Below, piece after piece: positions 51,003-59,102 of a stretch of 64,000 nt of DNA (position 1 is its first letter; every line of letters starts with the position of its first letter). The DNA is from CAYWMP01 sp964459445 (GTDB lineage Bacteria; Desulfobacterota; DSM-4660; Desulfatiglandales; HGW-15): positions 1 to 64,000 of the forward strand of contig CAYWMP010000007.1 of NCBI GenBank assembly GCA_964459445.1, read 5' to 3'. The notes under the pieces were generated by a model. It was not told the origin of the DNA. It saw only the letters and a list, made by a program, of their open reading frames with translations, and did no database searches. Position numbers and translations under genes: made by a program.

Positions 51003-51833
51003 CTATAGTCCTTCATCGTATTTCCCTGCTGATGAGATATTGTTATAGATCCATATCATGGTGGCCATGACGGCTATGCCGACCCCGATTTCAACGATAA
51101 GGATTCCGTGGGATCGGGCCGTAACAGGGTCCACAAAAAGAACGTTGGCAAGGGCACTGAAATCCAAGAAATTGAGTCCCAACAAGAGACAAACCGCCCC
51201 GGTACCGGCATAGATAAAGACGCCGGCCGCGCTCAAAATCGTATCCGCCCTTTCCTGCATACGCTTCAGAGCGCCTCTGAGATCATGGGAAATGGCAAGG
51301 AGAATAATGCTGGCCCCAAGAATTACGCCGCCCTGAAAGCCCCCGCCGGGGCTGTGATGCCCGTGTGCAATCACGTACAACGCAAATAGCTGGATAAAGG
51401 GAATCAGAATGCGGCTCATGGTCTCAATGATGAGATCATGGGGCGTCCATAGGGTGTCTATTCTCTCAAACTCATCCAGATCCGCCGGCAAGTCCTTTCC
51501 ATCCTTAATCTGTATGGTTAAACCAGTGAGCGAGTGGCGGTAGAGTCTCTGTTCAGGGCCTTCTTTCCTGAATGTCCTGAGAAGAAAAAAGCAGGCCACA
51601 CCTGCCGCAAAAATGACTGTGGTTTCAAACATGGTGTCATAGCTGCGATAGTCCGCAAGAACAGCGGTTACGAGATTGGGGACGGACGTCTCTTCAAGGG
51701 CTTTTTCAATATAGTGGGGTGAGAGATGGGTGCTGGCAGGTGATGCGGGGTCGGCCCAGGACGGGAAATCAAGGGTTGCATAAATGAGCAGGATGCCTGT
51801 CAAAACAACGATTACCAATCCAATGGCTTTCAA
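51003..51833 (-). CDS. Fused MbhE-MrpB antiporter subunit, cluster 2
   Basis: 276-aa membrane protein combining two subunits that are separate in cluster 1. Residues 1-90 or so are MbhE-like (WADPASPASTHLSPHYIEKA; LVTAVLADYRSYDTMFETTV). A hydrophilic linker of about 45 residues follows. The C-terminal part (from about 135) is MrpB-like, with HGHHSPGGGFQGGVILGASI and GVFIYAGTGAVCLLLGLNFL. The start is TTG 51833, overlapping the preceding stop exactly as in cluster 1; an in-frame extension to 51956 is a shadow of the upstream gene. Confidence 0.9.
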   Translation of the reverse strand: MKAIGLVIVVLTGILLIYATLDFPSWADPASPASTHLSPHYIEKALEETSVPNLVTAVLADYRSYDTMFETTVIFAAGVACFFLLRTFRKEGPEQRLYRHSLTGLTIQIKDGKDLPADLDEFERIDTLWTPHDLIIETMSRILIPFIQLFALYVIAHGHHSPGGGFQGGVILGASIILLAISHDLRGALKRMQERADTILSAAGVFIYAGTGAVCLLLGLNFLDFSALANVLFVDPVTARSHGILIVEIGVGIAVMATMIWIYNNISSAGKYDEGL

Positions 51834-52075
51834 TCCTTTGTCCTCCTTGTCGTTCGAAAGACGGCCGCTACAAAAAAGACCGTGCTGACACCGGTGCCGA
51901 CGGATGCCTCGGTGAAGGCCACGTCTACTGCCCCCATGATGGACCAAAGCAAACACAACATGAAGCTATAGGCGCCGAATAATATGGCAGAACCCAGCAG
52001 ATCCTTGATTGAGATGGCGGCGATAGCACAAACTACCACCAGAGTGAGGATAGCCAGGTCCAATTGCCAGGTCAT
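51830..52075 (-). CDS. MbhD/DUF4040-type antiporter subunit, cluster 2
   Basis: 81-aa three-helix protein, same length as its cluster 1 counterpart. Text KDLLGSAILFGAYSFMLCLL near 25 and GAVDVAFTEASVGTGVSTVF near 48. ATG 52075 is preceded by GAAAGGAG. An upstream in-frame start at 52183 lies inside mrpG and is rejected. Confidence 0.9.
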   Translation of the reverse strand: MTWQLDLAILTLVVVCAIAAISIKDLLGSAILFGAYSFMLCLLWSIMGAVDVAFTEASVGTGVSTVFFVAAVFRTTRRTKD

Positions 52076-52079
52076 TGAT

Positions 52080-52403
52080 CTATCTCCTTTCTTCTCCTTT
52101 AGTCCAGGGCGAAAGGCCCGCTCGTACGCCCGCATCCACAATGCCGTGAATGGCGGTAGGGCTGGATAGAAAGACAAATACAACGATAAGAAGGATCTTA
52201 AGGCTGGTCAGGACTGTGCCTAAAGAAAAATGATGGAGATTGAACAATGCCAAGGCCAGTAGCATAAAGAGGGAGCCCATGGTGTCGAGTTTTCCTGCAG
52301 GATGGAGACGGGAGTAAAAATCCGGGAAACGCAGAATGCCGACGGCCCCTCCTGCGAAGAAGATGAGGCCGCATAGGAGTAAAAAGACAACAACAATGTT
52401 CAT
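52080..52403 (-). CDS. mrpG: Mrp-type antiporter subunit G, cluster 2
   Basis: 107-aa three-helix protein. MrpG text: FFAGGAVGILRFPDFYSRLH near 15, AGKLDTMGSLFMLLALALFN near 37 and FLSSPTAIHGIVDAGVRAGL near 79. Ends 4 bases before the MbhD-like start. Confidence 0.92.
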   Translation of the reverse strand: MNIVVVFLLLCGLIFFAGGAVGILRFPDFYSRLHPAGKLDTMGSLFMLLALALFNLHHFSLGTVLTSLKILLIVVFVFLSSPTAIHGIVDAGVRAGLSPWTKGEERR

Positions 52404-52493
52404 TTGGAGGCCCTCTCGGTGTCAAATCATTTTGAGTTTGTTATCAACCCCTATGAAGAGGGGAAGCGTGGTCCGGCTAGGGCAAAGAAAAAG

Positions 52494-52778
52494 CTAACGA
52501 AGTTCTTCGTGTAACCCTTTTCGTTTCTGAAAGTATCTAGATGCGGCAAGCACAGCGATAAAGTTCAGCATGGCATAGGCCAGGGCGATGTCGACGAACA
52601 TATCCACCCGATGGTAGATAAGGCCGATGAGTATCAGAAGAACAACAGTTTTACTGCCAATGGCATTTGCTCCAATGAGCCTGTCCAGGACAGTCGGGCC
52701 AAAGATGGCGCGATAAAGCGATAGAACCATAATGAAAGCAAGGCACAGACCGGAGTATAGGAAGATTTGATCCATCAT
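52494..52778 (-). CDS. mrpF: Mrp-type antiporter subunit F, cluster 2
   Basis: 94-aa three-helix protein. LYRAIFGPTVLDRLIGANAI near 22 and YHRVDMFVDIALAYAMLNFI near 55 are the MrpF hallmarks. Its start overlaps the mrpE stop by 4 bases. A 90-base gap precedes mrpG. Confidence 0.92.
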   Translation of the reverse strand: MMDQIFLYSGLCLAFIMVLSLYRAIFGPTVLDRLIGANAIGSKTVVLLILIGLIYHRVDMFVDIALAYAMLNFIAVLAASRYFQKRKGLHEELR

Positions 52779-53437
52779 GATTCACCGAATGCCTTGGCAA
52801 TCCGTTTTTCCATTTCACCAGGCAGCCCTTCTCTCGATTTTTCGTCAATAGCATGAACACTGAAGTCTCCGTCAATGGAGACATAGACCGTAATGGTTCC
52901 GGGAGTAAGCGTGATGGAATTGGCAAAGGTCACAAGGGATAGGTCGCTTTTCAGGGAACTTCTGAATCGGATAATCCGGGGGTCAATGAGATCCAACATT
53001 CGAGGATGGAAAGTCAGGTAGAGGACATGGAGATTAGCCAGGAATATCTGATAGAGAAGCCAAGGCAAATAGCTCGCGAATCGGTACCAGGAGGCGGGCA
53101 GTTGTCTGATTAATGGAGACTGGAACAGGAGATCTCCTGAGAAAAAGGCGACAATTGCGGAAGATATGACACCGAGGGTTAAGTGGAAGGGATCGAATTT
53201 GCCTGAAAGAAGTATCCAGGCGGCAAGCATGATGATGAAAGTGATGAAAAAAACATTGCGGCGCTTTTGAGAAGAGGTATGGGGAGAGGGGCCTTGCTCA
53301 GTGATGCCGGCGATTTGTTCCGAGTCGCTGCTTGTCTTCCCTTGGGTGTCCAACAGACGGCCCCCTTTGAAATTGACGCGTATTAACTCATTAGGGTTTG
53401 GCTTTTTCTTTTCTTCGTAACGTGCCCCAGTATACAA
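52775..53437 (-). CDS. mrpE: Mrp-type antiporter subunit E, cluster 2
   Basis: Membrane subunit (220 aa) with a hydrophilic N-terminal extension of about 60 residues before TM1 (FFITFIIMLAAWILLSGKFD near 62). Core motifs: FASYLPWLLYQIFLANLHVL near 114 and VTFANSITLTPGTITVYVSI near 160. First Mrp gene of cluster 2, starting 87 bases after the stop of the selenoprotein gene on the same strand. Confidence 0.88.
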   Translation of the reverse strand: MYTGARYEEKKKPNPNELIRVNFKGGRLLDTQGKTSSDSEQIAGITEQGPSPHTSSQKRRNVFFITFIIMLAAWILLSGKFDPFHLTLGVISSAIVAFFSGDLLFQSPLIRQLPASWYRFASYLPWLLYQIFLANLHVLYLTFHPRMLDLIDPRIIRFRSSLKSDLSLVTFANSITLTPGTITVYVSIDGDFSVHAIDEKSREGLPGEMEKRIAKAFGES

Positions 53438-53524
53438 AAGGTCGCTTTGTTTCGCAAATGCTAAGAGAAGTAGGCGGAGTTTTACATCCCAATAAAGAAG
53501 CGCGAATCAATGAACCGGATGAGT

Positions 53525-54844
53525 CTAGGCTCCGGACTGAGCGGCTTCCTCCACAGCTCCAACGTCTTCTTCATCCTCTTCCTTTGGAATCATCTCTTCG
53601 GGTATTTCCATCAGTTCAGAAATAGCTTCTTTAAAATGTATAGCCTTGATGCCAAGGTCATATTCCTTGGAGAGATCTCTGATCTGGTCAATGCAATTAT
53701 GGCAGGGGACGAAAACGATTTTGGCTCCCGTTTCTTTTATTTGTTCGGCCTTTATCTCACCGCATTTGAGACGATGTTTTCTCATCTCCCCGCCCATGGG
53801 CATGGCGCCGCCTCCTCCCCCGCAGCAATAGTTGTAGTTGCCCTGGTGTTTCATGGGGCGGAAATCCTCGGAAAGCATTTCGGCGAGTAGGCGGTTTTTT
53901 TCACCCAGTCCGCCGCTTCTCACCACATTGCAGGGATCTTGGACCGTTGTAGGTTCTTTGAGCTTTTCCTTTAGCTTAATACGGCCGTCTCGGATGTAGT
54001 CGTAAAAGAGTTCTACGGAATGGATCACTTCTTGTTTCGGGGTGTAACCCATCCAGGTGGGCGCTTCGAACCGAAGCGCTCGATAGGCGTGGCCTCATTC
54101 CGTTATTGCGACTTGCTGCACCTCCAATTCTTCTGCTCGCTTAAAGGTGTTTTCTACGATCATTTTTGCCGTTTTGACATCACCACAAAACATCGCCAAG
54201 TTGGTATCGTCCCATCCCATTTCGCTTGGGACCGTGTAGTCTTCGCCGGCCACCTGAAAGATCTTTGATACTTCCATGATATCCTGAGGATAGAACATGG
54301 GTTCTCTGGCGTTAACCGTATACATGATCTTGGCGCCTTTTTTGTCAATTGGGATTTTCAATCCAACAATTTCCTCCGCCATCTCTTCTTCACACCATTC
54401 AATGGTTTCGACCCAGTCTTCTTTGGACACGGCCATCTGATTACCGAATTCCTTGTAGTTCTCAATGGCCTTTACCAAACCTTCAGGGGCCATGCCCTGG
54501 GATAAGAGGAGCGCTCGTAGGAGGGAAATCAAGAGGGCGATATCAATCCCATAGGGGCAATATAGGGTGCATCGGCGGCACATGTTGCACTCATAATAGA
54601 TCGTATCGTAGACCTTCTTGAGATATTCTTGATCCACCTTGCCTTTCTTTTTAAGCATGTCGAGAATAAACCTGACCTTATAGGCAGGAATCATCTTGGG
54701 ATCATTCCCACTGGCGGTATAATGATGGCAGGTGTCCGCACACAATCCACAATGGGCGCATATCTTCAGCCAGGTCTTAAAACGCGCCCCCAGTTTGGGC
54801 TTTAAGAAGTCTAAGATTTCGTTCGGATTAATGGCTTCATTCAT
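53525..54844 (-). CDS. Selenocysteine-containing HdrD/TmcB-like Fe-S oxidoreductase
   Basis: Predicted 439-aa Fe-S protein read through one in-frame TGA (54095-54097) at residue 250. The upstream part has two 4Fe-4S motifs, CAHCGLCADTCHHY near 29 and CNMCRRCTLYCPYG near 87. Downstream lies a complete CCG domain: DPC, then CCGGGGGAM, then CHNC. The text around the TGA is AITE-TGA-GHAYRALRFEAP, where relatives of the DsrK/HmeD/TmcB group have Cys. A SECIS-like hairpin follows. ATG 54844 is preferred to GTG 54850 because AAGGAG sits seven bases ahead. Such proteins take electrons from a cytochrome b partner (encoded upstream) at the cytoplasmic face. Conventional gene calling would split it in two. 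Confidence 0.88.
54059..54097 (-). promoter_or_regulatory. Candidate bacterial SECIS element and UGA(Sec)
   Basis: On the minus strand the UGA (54095-54097) is followed, 23 bases on, by loop GTT capped by a perfect 8-bp stem: GCGCTTCG (54072-54079) with CGAAGCGC (54061-54068). Loop distance, short loop, and a G at the loop start fit the loose bacterial SECIS rules (SelB-binding hairpin just after UGA). Confidence 0.75.
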
Positions 54845-54889
54845 ATTCACTCTCCTTAGGAATCAATATCATTCAGATAAAGGAAAACG

Positions 54890-55555
54890 TCACATGGAAT
54901 ACCCCCGGCGGCCAAATTCGATGCCCGTGGAAGCGCGGGAAAAGAAGAAGAGAAGGAAATGGGAAAGCTTGGTAAAGGGTATCAAAATCAGCATGAGTTC
55001 GCCGGAAAGCATATGCAGGAGCGTCATATTGTCTCCCATGAACGAAATATTGTCTAATGTCCCGTGGGTGAGGAAATATCCGGTGAGGAAAGGCAAGGCC
55101 GCGACCACGAGGATGAAATAATCTGAGAAGGTGGAGAGAAGGCGAATATCAGCAGAAAAAATGCGCCGCAGCAAAAAGAATAGGGCAATGGCCAAGAAAA
55201 TCAGGGTCATCCAGTCCGCCACCGATTCAGGGAGGGGCGTCCAGGACCATCCGAACCGGGATTCTTCCCATAGGGTGATATGTCCTGACAGCCAGATGGG
55301 TACGACAACTAAGCAAATGTGAAAAACATACCCGGAAATCGTGAATATGGGATTTTTGGCAATGTCCTTGTTAATGGGCAGCAACCAGCGACCGATGGTG
55401 GCAAAGACGTACTTCCAGCTAAAATGATTATAGATGATTTTGTCCTTTTGGCGGGATTCTACAAGGAACAGGGCAGCCCTCAGGAGTGAACCAATAATGA
55501 AAACCAAAAAGGCGATCCACAACAAAGGGCCCTCTACAAATAGATAGAAATCCAT
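54890..55555 (-). CDS. Cytochrome b membrane subunit, NarI/TmcC/HmeC-like
   Basis: 221-aa membrane protein with about five helices of the NarI/DsrM family, which binds heme b and oxidises or reduces menaquinone. Candidate heme ligands: GYVFHICLVVVPIWLSGHIT near 91-108 and LLHMLSGELMLILIPFTKLS near 180-200 with the following His. The family-typical KNPIFTISGYVFH and HGTLDN are present. The short length matches TmcC rather than the longer DsrM. The Fe-S partner begins 46 bases downstream. No multiheme cytochrome c gene is adjacent, unlike the Tmc complex. ATG 55555 follows AAGGAGA. Confidence 0.87.
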   Translation of the reverse strand: MDFYLFVEGPLLWIAFLVFIIGSLLRAALFLVESRQKDKIIYNHFSWKYVFATIGRWLLPINKDIAKNPIFTISGYVFHICLVVVPIWLSGHITLWEESRFGWSWTPLPESVADWMTLIFLAIALFFLLRRIFSADIRLLSTFSDYFILVVAALPFLTGYFLTHGTLDNISFMGDNMTLLHMLSGELMLILIPFTKLSHFLLFFFSRASTGIEFGRRGYSM

Positions 55556-56610
55556 AATCGATTCCGTCTCCTTCCTCTAGGAATATCACTTTGGGCAAAC
55601 TTAAAACGTTCGATTTTGGCCGGCACGGTTCCATGGTGCTCTCGGCCGAAGGCAAACCGATAGTATGCCTCTAATTACCGGATGGACACTAAAGGGTCTA
55701 TGGCGTTGGCTTGATGCCGTCCCGGTGGACTAAGGGCTTTCATAGGATGGGAATAGGGGGATTCTGGTTCAACGCTTCACTTGCCGTAGAATCCATTTCC
55801 AATATCCGGCATCTCTCCAGTACCAAATTCCGATTCTGCAACAGGGTCAGATCACGCAAAACCATCGTGTAGCCATGCATAACAAGGGAACCATTCTCAG
55901 ATGAACAAGCCGTTGGTGTGAACCAGGGTTATCCCATCAGGAAACCAACAGGTTAGGTTTGGCTTGTGAATGATTCGTTAAGGTGGAAATGGCAGTTGTG
56001 ATCTTTGTTCAGGTTAAAGAATAAACCCTATCATTCAATGAAGGCTGACCTGCTAAGGCCGGCCCATAATAAACGGTCTAAAGCCTGACAAGATGCGTTG
56101 ACATTAGTTTAACAAGCAAAGTAATTCGAGTCCAAAGGATGAGACCTATGCAAAACGCCCTCTTTTGCACAATCTTCCGTCTTCGCTAACCCGCCGTCGT
56201 TAAAGCTATGGAGCGGCAAGAGCTACGACGGGACAAGCTGCTTCAGATTCGGATTTTAGTCCTCAAAATACTTCGAGTATTCCTGCGGCTAAAATCCTCA
56301 TTTTCCTTGACCTTGACCAAAATTGAGCATTTTGCAAAGGTCTCAGGATGCCAACAGGTCGGATGGTTTTTGTATCCTGTTTGTCAGGCACAAAACTCCA
56401 TGAAAATTGGCAGGATATACTATATACAAGCCGGTCAGAAAGTCAATATCAAAACAACTATAAGATATTGTTGCACTTTTCAGTTGGACTCCGTGGCTTG
56501 CAGGCGTGGATTCATGTTGCCTCTAAGGATTGGAATAGATAGGAATAGACTGGAAACGGGATAGGTTGGGGTGTGGCGAGGTGTTGTCTTTTTGTGACTT
56601 AAAACGGTCC
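55556..56610. other. Large intergenic region (no gene; one MITE-like element)
   Basis: About one kilobase without a supported gene. Short open frames lack any family text or ribosome site. The part 55556-56140 shows nothing I recognise and should hold the promoter of the cytochrome b operon. The MITE-like element lies at 56141-56344. The rest, up to the HD-GYP gene stop, is featureless. Confidence 0.6.
56141..56344. repeat. MITE-like element, 204 bp
   Basis: Terminal inverted repeats GAGACCTATGCAAAACGC (56141-56158) and its near-complement GCATTTTGCAAAGGTCTC (56327-56344), with two mismatches in 18. It contains a hairpin CCTCAAAATACTTCGAGTAT with TCCTGCGGCT, closely matching the internal block of 28761-28905. 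No reading frame. Confidence 0.75.
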
Positions 56611-57846
56611 CTACTCTTCGTCCGGATAGTGCCCAGCAATTGCCTGGAGGATTTCAAGACAAGAGAAGAAGGCTTCAACAATTTCTGGATCAAAGTGCTT
56701 CCCTGAGGAGGCCTGTATTTCCTCCAGGACGCGCTCCTCAGTCCAGGCCTCTTTATAGGATCTACGGGAACAAAGGGCATCGTAAACGTCTGCCACTGCA
56801 ACGATGCGTCCGGCAAGGGGAATCTCTTCTTCTCTCTTCGATTTGGGTTTCCCGTCCGGTTCTTCGTGGCCGGGAAGGGCTTTCTCATTGATCGGATCCA
56901 AATGGCCAGGGTAGCCAGTTCCATCCCATTTTTCATGATGGTTCAGCGCCACCTGCGCTGCCATCTCTTCGAAATCCGATTGGAGTTCCTTGAAAAGGCG
57001 AGCCCCTAAAAAGGTGTGGCTCTTCATGACCTCGAATTCATCCTCGGTAAGCCGGGCGGGTTTTTTGAGGATGAGATCGCTGATGGCCACTTTCCCCACA
57101 TCATGAAGCATGGCAGCCATCCTCATAATGTCTCTCTCCCCTTCAATGTACTCAGCGGAAAGTCCTTTCTTTTTTGCCCATGATTCAAAGATCTCAACGG
57201 AGTAGGCGCCAACTCGATTGACGTGAGCGCCTGTTTCTTTAGGATCTCTCAATTCGGCCATGCTGATCATCCTGAGAATGATATTCCTGGTCATCTGGGC
57301 GCGTTCCACTGCTAGGGCGGCGATCGTGGCAAAATACTTGATAAAGGACTCATCGTAGGTAGAGAAGGGAATGATATTACCCGCATCATCCTGGGCGTTA
57401 ATAAGCTGAACGGCTCCAATGACATCGTTTCGCTGGTTGGTCAATGGACCTGTCAACATCGAGTGGCTTCTATATTGTGAAAGCCTGTCGTAGTAGGAAT
57501 CAAATGAATAGGGGACGCTATCATTCAGTTTGTAGACATCAGGGATGTTCACCGTCTCCCTGTTTTTTGCTACGTAACCGACAATAGAATTGTTATCGAT
57601 AGGGATCAAGAAGGTGCGATAAATGAGTTTTTTCCCCGGATCCAGCCTCTTCTGGAGGGAGTCGGTTTGCGTATGGCTGAATTTAAGATTATCTCCTTCT
57701 TTCAAATAAATGGAACCGGCATCGGCATTGAAAAACTCCTTGGCATAGGAAAGAATTTTCTCCAGAAGCAGATCGACGTCTTTTATCGTATCCAGGTCAA
57801 GACTGACTCTGGTGATAAGATCAATTCTTTCCTTTTCAGATAGCAT
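56611..57846 (-). CDS. GAF/HD-GYP cyclic-di-GMP phosphodiesterase
   Basis: Cytoplasmic protein (411 aa). The GAF domain spans about 20-185 (FFNADAGSIYLKEGDNLKFS near 38). The HD-GYP domain spans about 195-400: RVGAYSVEIFESWA, then AAMLHDVGKVAISDLIL near 244 and the diagnostic HHEKWDGTGYPGHLDP near 300, then AGRIVAVADVYDALCSRRSY. All catalytic residues for c-di-GMP hydrolysis appear intact. A charged insert (about 318-342, GHEEPDGKPKSKREEEIP) follows GYP. It may lower the c-di-GMP pool sensed by the riboswitch at 39425-39515. Confidence 0.92.
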   Translation of the reverse strand: MLSEKERIDLITRVSLDLDTIKDVDLLLEKILSYAKEFFNADAGSIYLKEGDNLKFSHTQTDSLQKRLDPGKKLIYRTFLIPIDNNSIVGYVAKNRETVNIPDVYKLNDSVPYSFDSYYDRLSQYRSHSMLTGPLTNQRNDVIGAVQLINAQDDAGNIIPFSTYDESFIKYFATIAALAVERAQMTRNIILRMISMAELRDPKETGAHVNRVGAYSVEIFESWAKKKGLSAEYIEGERDIMRMAAMLHDVGKVAISDLILKKPARLTEDEFEVMKSHTFLGARLFKELQSDFEEMAAQVALNHHEKWDGTGYPGHLDPINEKALPGHEEPDGKPKSKREEEIPLAGRIVAVADVYDALCSRRSYKEAWTEERVLEEIQASSGKHFDPEIVEAFFSCLEILQAIAGHYPDEE

Positions 57847-57935
57847 TACTGGCGCTTCGCCTCTGGATAAACAATTTAAAAGCCATTAGTAAGTTTACCG
57901 TAAATAGGCAGGATGTGCAAAGGCCCCTTGGGATT

Positions 57936-58841
57936 CTAAGACAGGCAATCCAACAGACCTTGGATTTGGCTGAATTTCTTGAGTCCGGAAACCCAATGCG
58001 CGGGGATATTTTCCATTCCCAAATGGGCTCCAAGGACCAAGCCAACCGCCATCCCCCTTGCTGCGCTATCGCCCCCTGCCATGACCGACTGGATCAGTGC
58101 TTCTTTCAGATCGCTCTCATATTTCACGATAAGGTGTATAACCCCAGAGAAGGCATCAGCGTGATTGCAGGTTTGTCCAAACCCGGCAATGGTTTCCACA
58201 CTATCATTGTCCTTGGATTCAAGGCCTTTGCTCACCCAATCGGAAAGAGGGGATTCATTCGACAATCGGTCTGCAACCTTCTCGATTGCGAAGGCGGGTG
58301 GTTGTCCCTCCAGGACCATCCAGGAAACTCTGGAAAGGAAATCGGCACACTGCAAAACCCCGGGGTTATTGTGGGTCATCTTGGTTTGCAACTCTACGGC
58401 CTCCAGAAGTTTGTCCAGGTCCGACCGATAATAATAAACTAGCGGGGCGATTCGGGTTGCCCCAGCCAGGTCACCGGAGGAGGAACCGGCTTCTTCAAAA
58501 TTTAATCCCCGGGAAAGATTTTCGAGTGTGTCCTTTGTGGCATGATCATAGTATCCGGCGTAATCTTGAAAGAGGGTTCGCCAACGATTCGAAAAGTCGG
58601 CTCCATCAAATCCTCTTTTTGCTGCCAAGGATTCTAAAAGCACAAAGGCCTGATCACCATAGTGGGTAAATTCTCCCTTATCCTTGGAGGGATGATAGGA
58701 GTCCGATGTCGGTTTCAGCAATTCTTCGACCCTGCCGAACTCATTCGCAATGAGATCCACATCATATATCCAGTGGACACCAAGGGCCAAAGAATCCGCG
58801 ATCAACGAGGCCATCGCCATGGCTTTCACTTTGTTTTCCAT
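57936..58841 (-). CDS. ADP-ribosylglycohydrolase-family protein
   Basis: Cytoplasmic protein (301 aa) of the ADP-ribosyl-glycohydrolase (DraG/ARH) fold. Early SLIADSLALGVHWIYD and FTHYGDQAFVLL; late HADAFSGVIHLIVKYESD near 220 and VMAGGDSAARGMAVGLVLGA near 244. In DraG the metal sites use GDxxG and D-N-D patterns; here the late GGDSAARG is kept but the early site is GDQAF, so catalysis is plausible, not certain. ATG 58841 (TAAGGAGTT ahead) is preferred over an upstream in-frame start at 58997. Confidence 0.82.
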   Translation of the reverse strand: MENKVKAMAMASLIADSLALGVHWIYDVDLIANEFGRVEELLKPTSDSYHPSKDKGEFTHYGDQAFVLLESLAAKRGFDGADFSNRWRTLFQDYAGYYDHATKDTLENLSRGLNFEEAGSSSGDLAGATRIAPLVYYYRSDLDKLLEAVELQTKMTHNNPGVLQCADFLSRVSWMVLEGQPPAFAIEKVADRLSNESPLSDWVSKGLESKDNDSVETIAGFGQTCNHADAFSGVIHLIVKYESDLKEALIQSVMAGGDSAARGMAVGLVLGAHLGMENIPAHWVSGLKKFSQIQGLLDCLS

Positions 58842-59102
58842 TTTGAACTCCTTAGAAAACGCAATTAAAAATTTTGCAACAATCCAACAGCAAAAGTGAC
58901 CCGGAGAATGTGAACACTCATTCGGGACCGTCTCCCTTCCCCATGATGGAAACACCTGATGCTCTGATCCATTATTAGGTACTTTAGGGAGAGGCAAATC
59001 CTATCTCAAAAATGTCACAACCAAAGGCGTTCGTCAACTCTCTGCTTTGATGATCAGACATTCATCTTGACGTAGAATGACCAGCTTGTTAAAGAAAGAC
59101 CT

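Noticed and set aside
43548..53437. A complex I (NADH dehydrogenase) or membrane-bound hydrogenase operon
   Set aside because: No genes for the soluble arm, the NiFe large/small subunits or NuoH/NuoI equivalents; the E, F, G, B and C subunits are Mrp-type.
54095..54097. Nonsense mutation or frameshift splitting the HdrD-like gene into a pseudogene
   Set aside because: Both halves are in the same frame, well conserved and with intact motifs; the stop is specifically TGA at an expected Cys position and is followed by a SECIS-like hairpin.
55428..55655. Small gene upstream of cytochrome b
   Set aside because: Overlaps the cytochrome b gene in another frame and lacks any recognisable feature.
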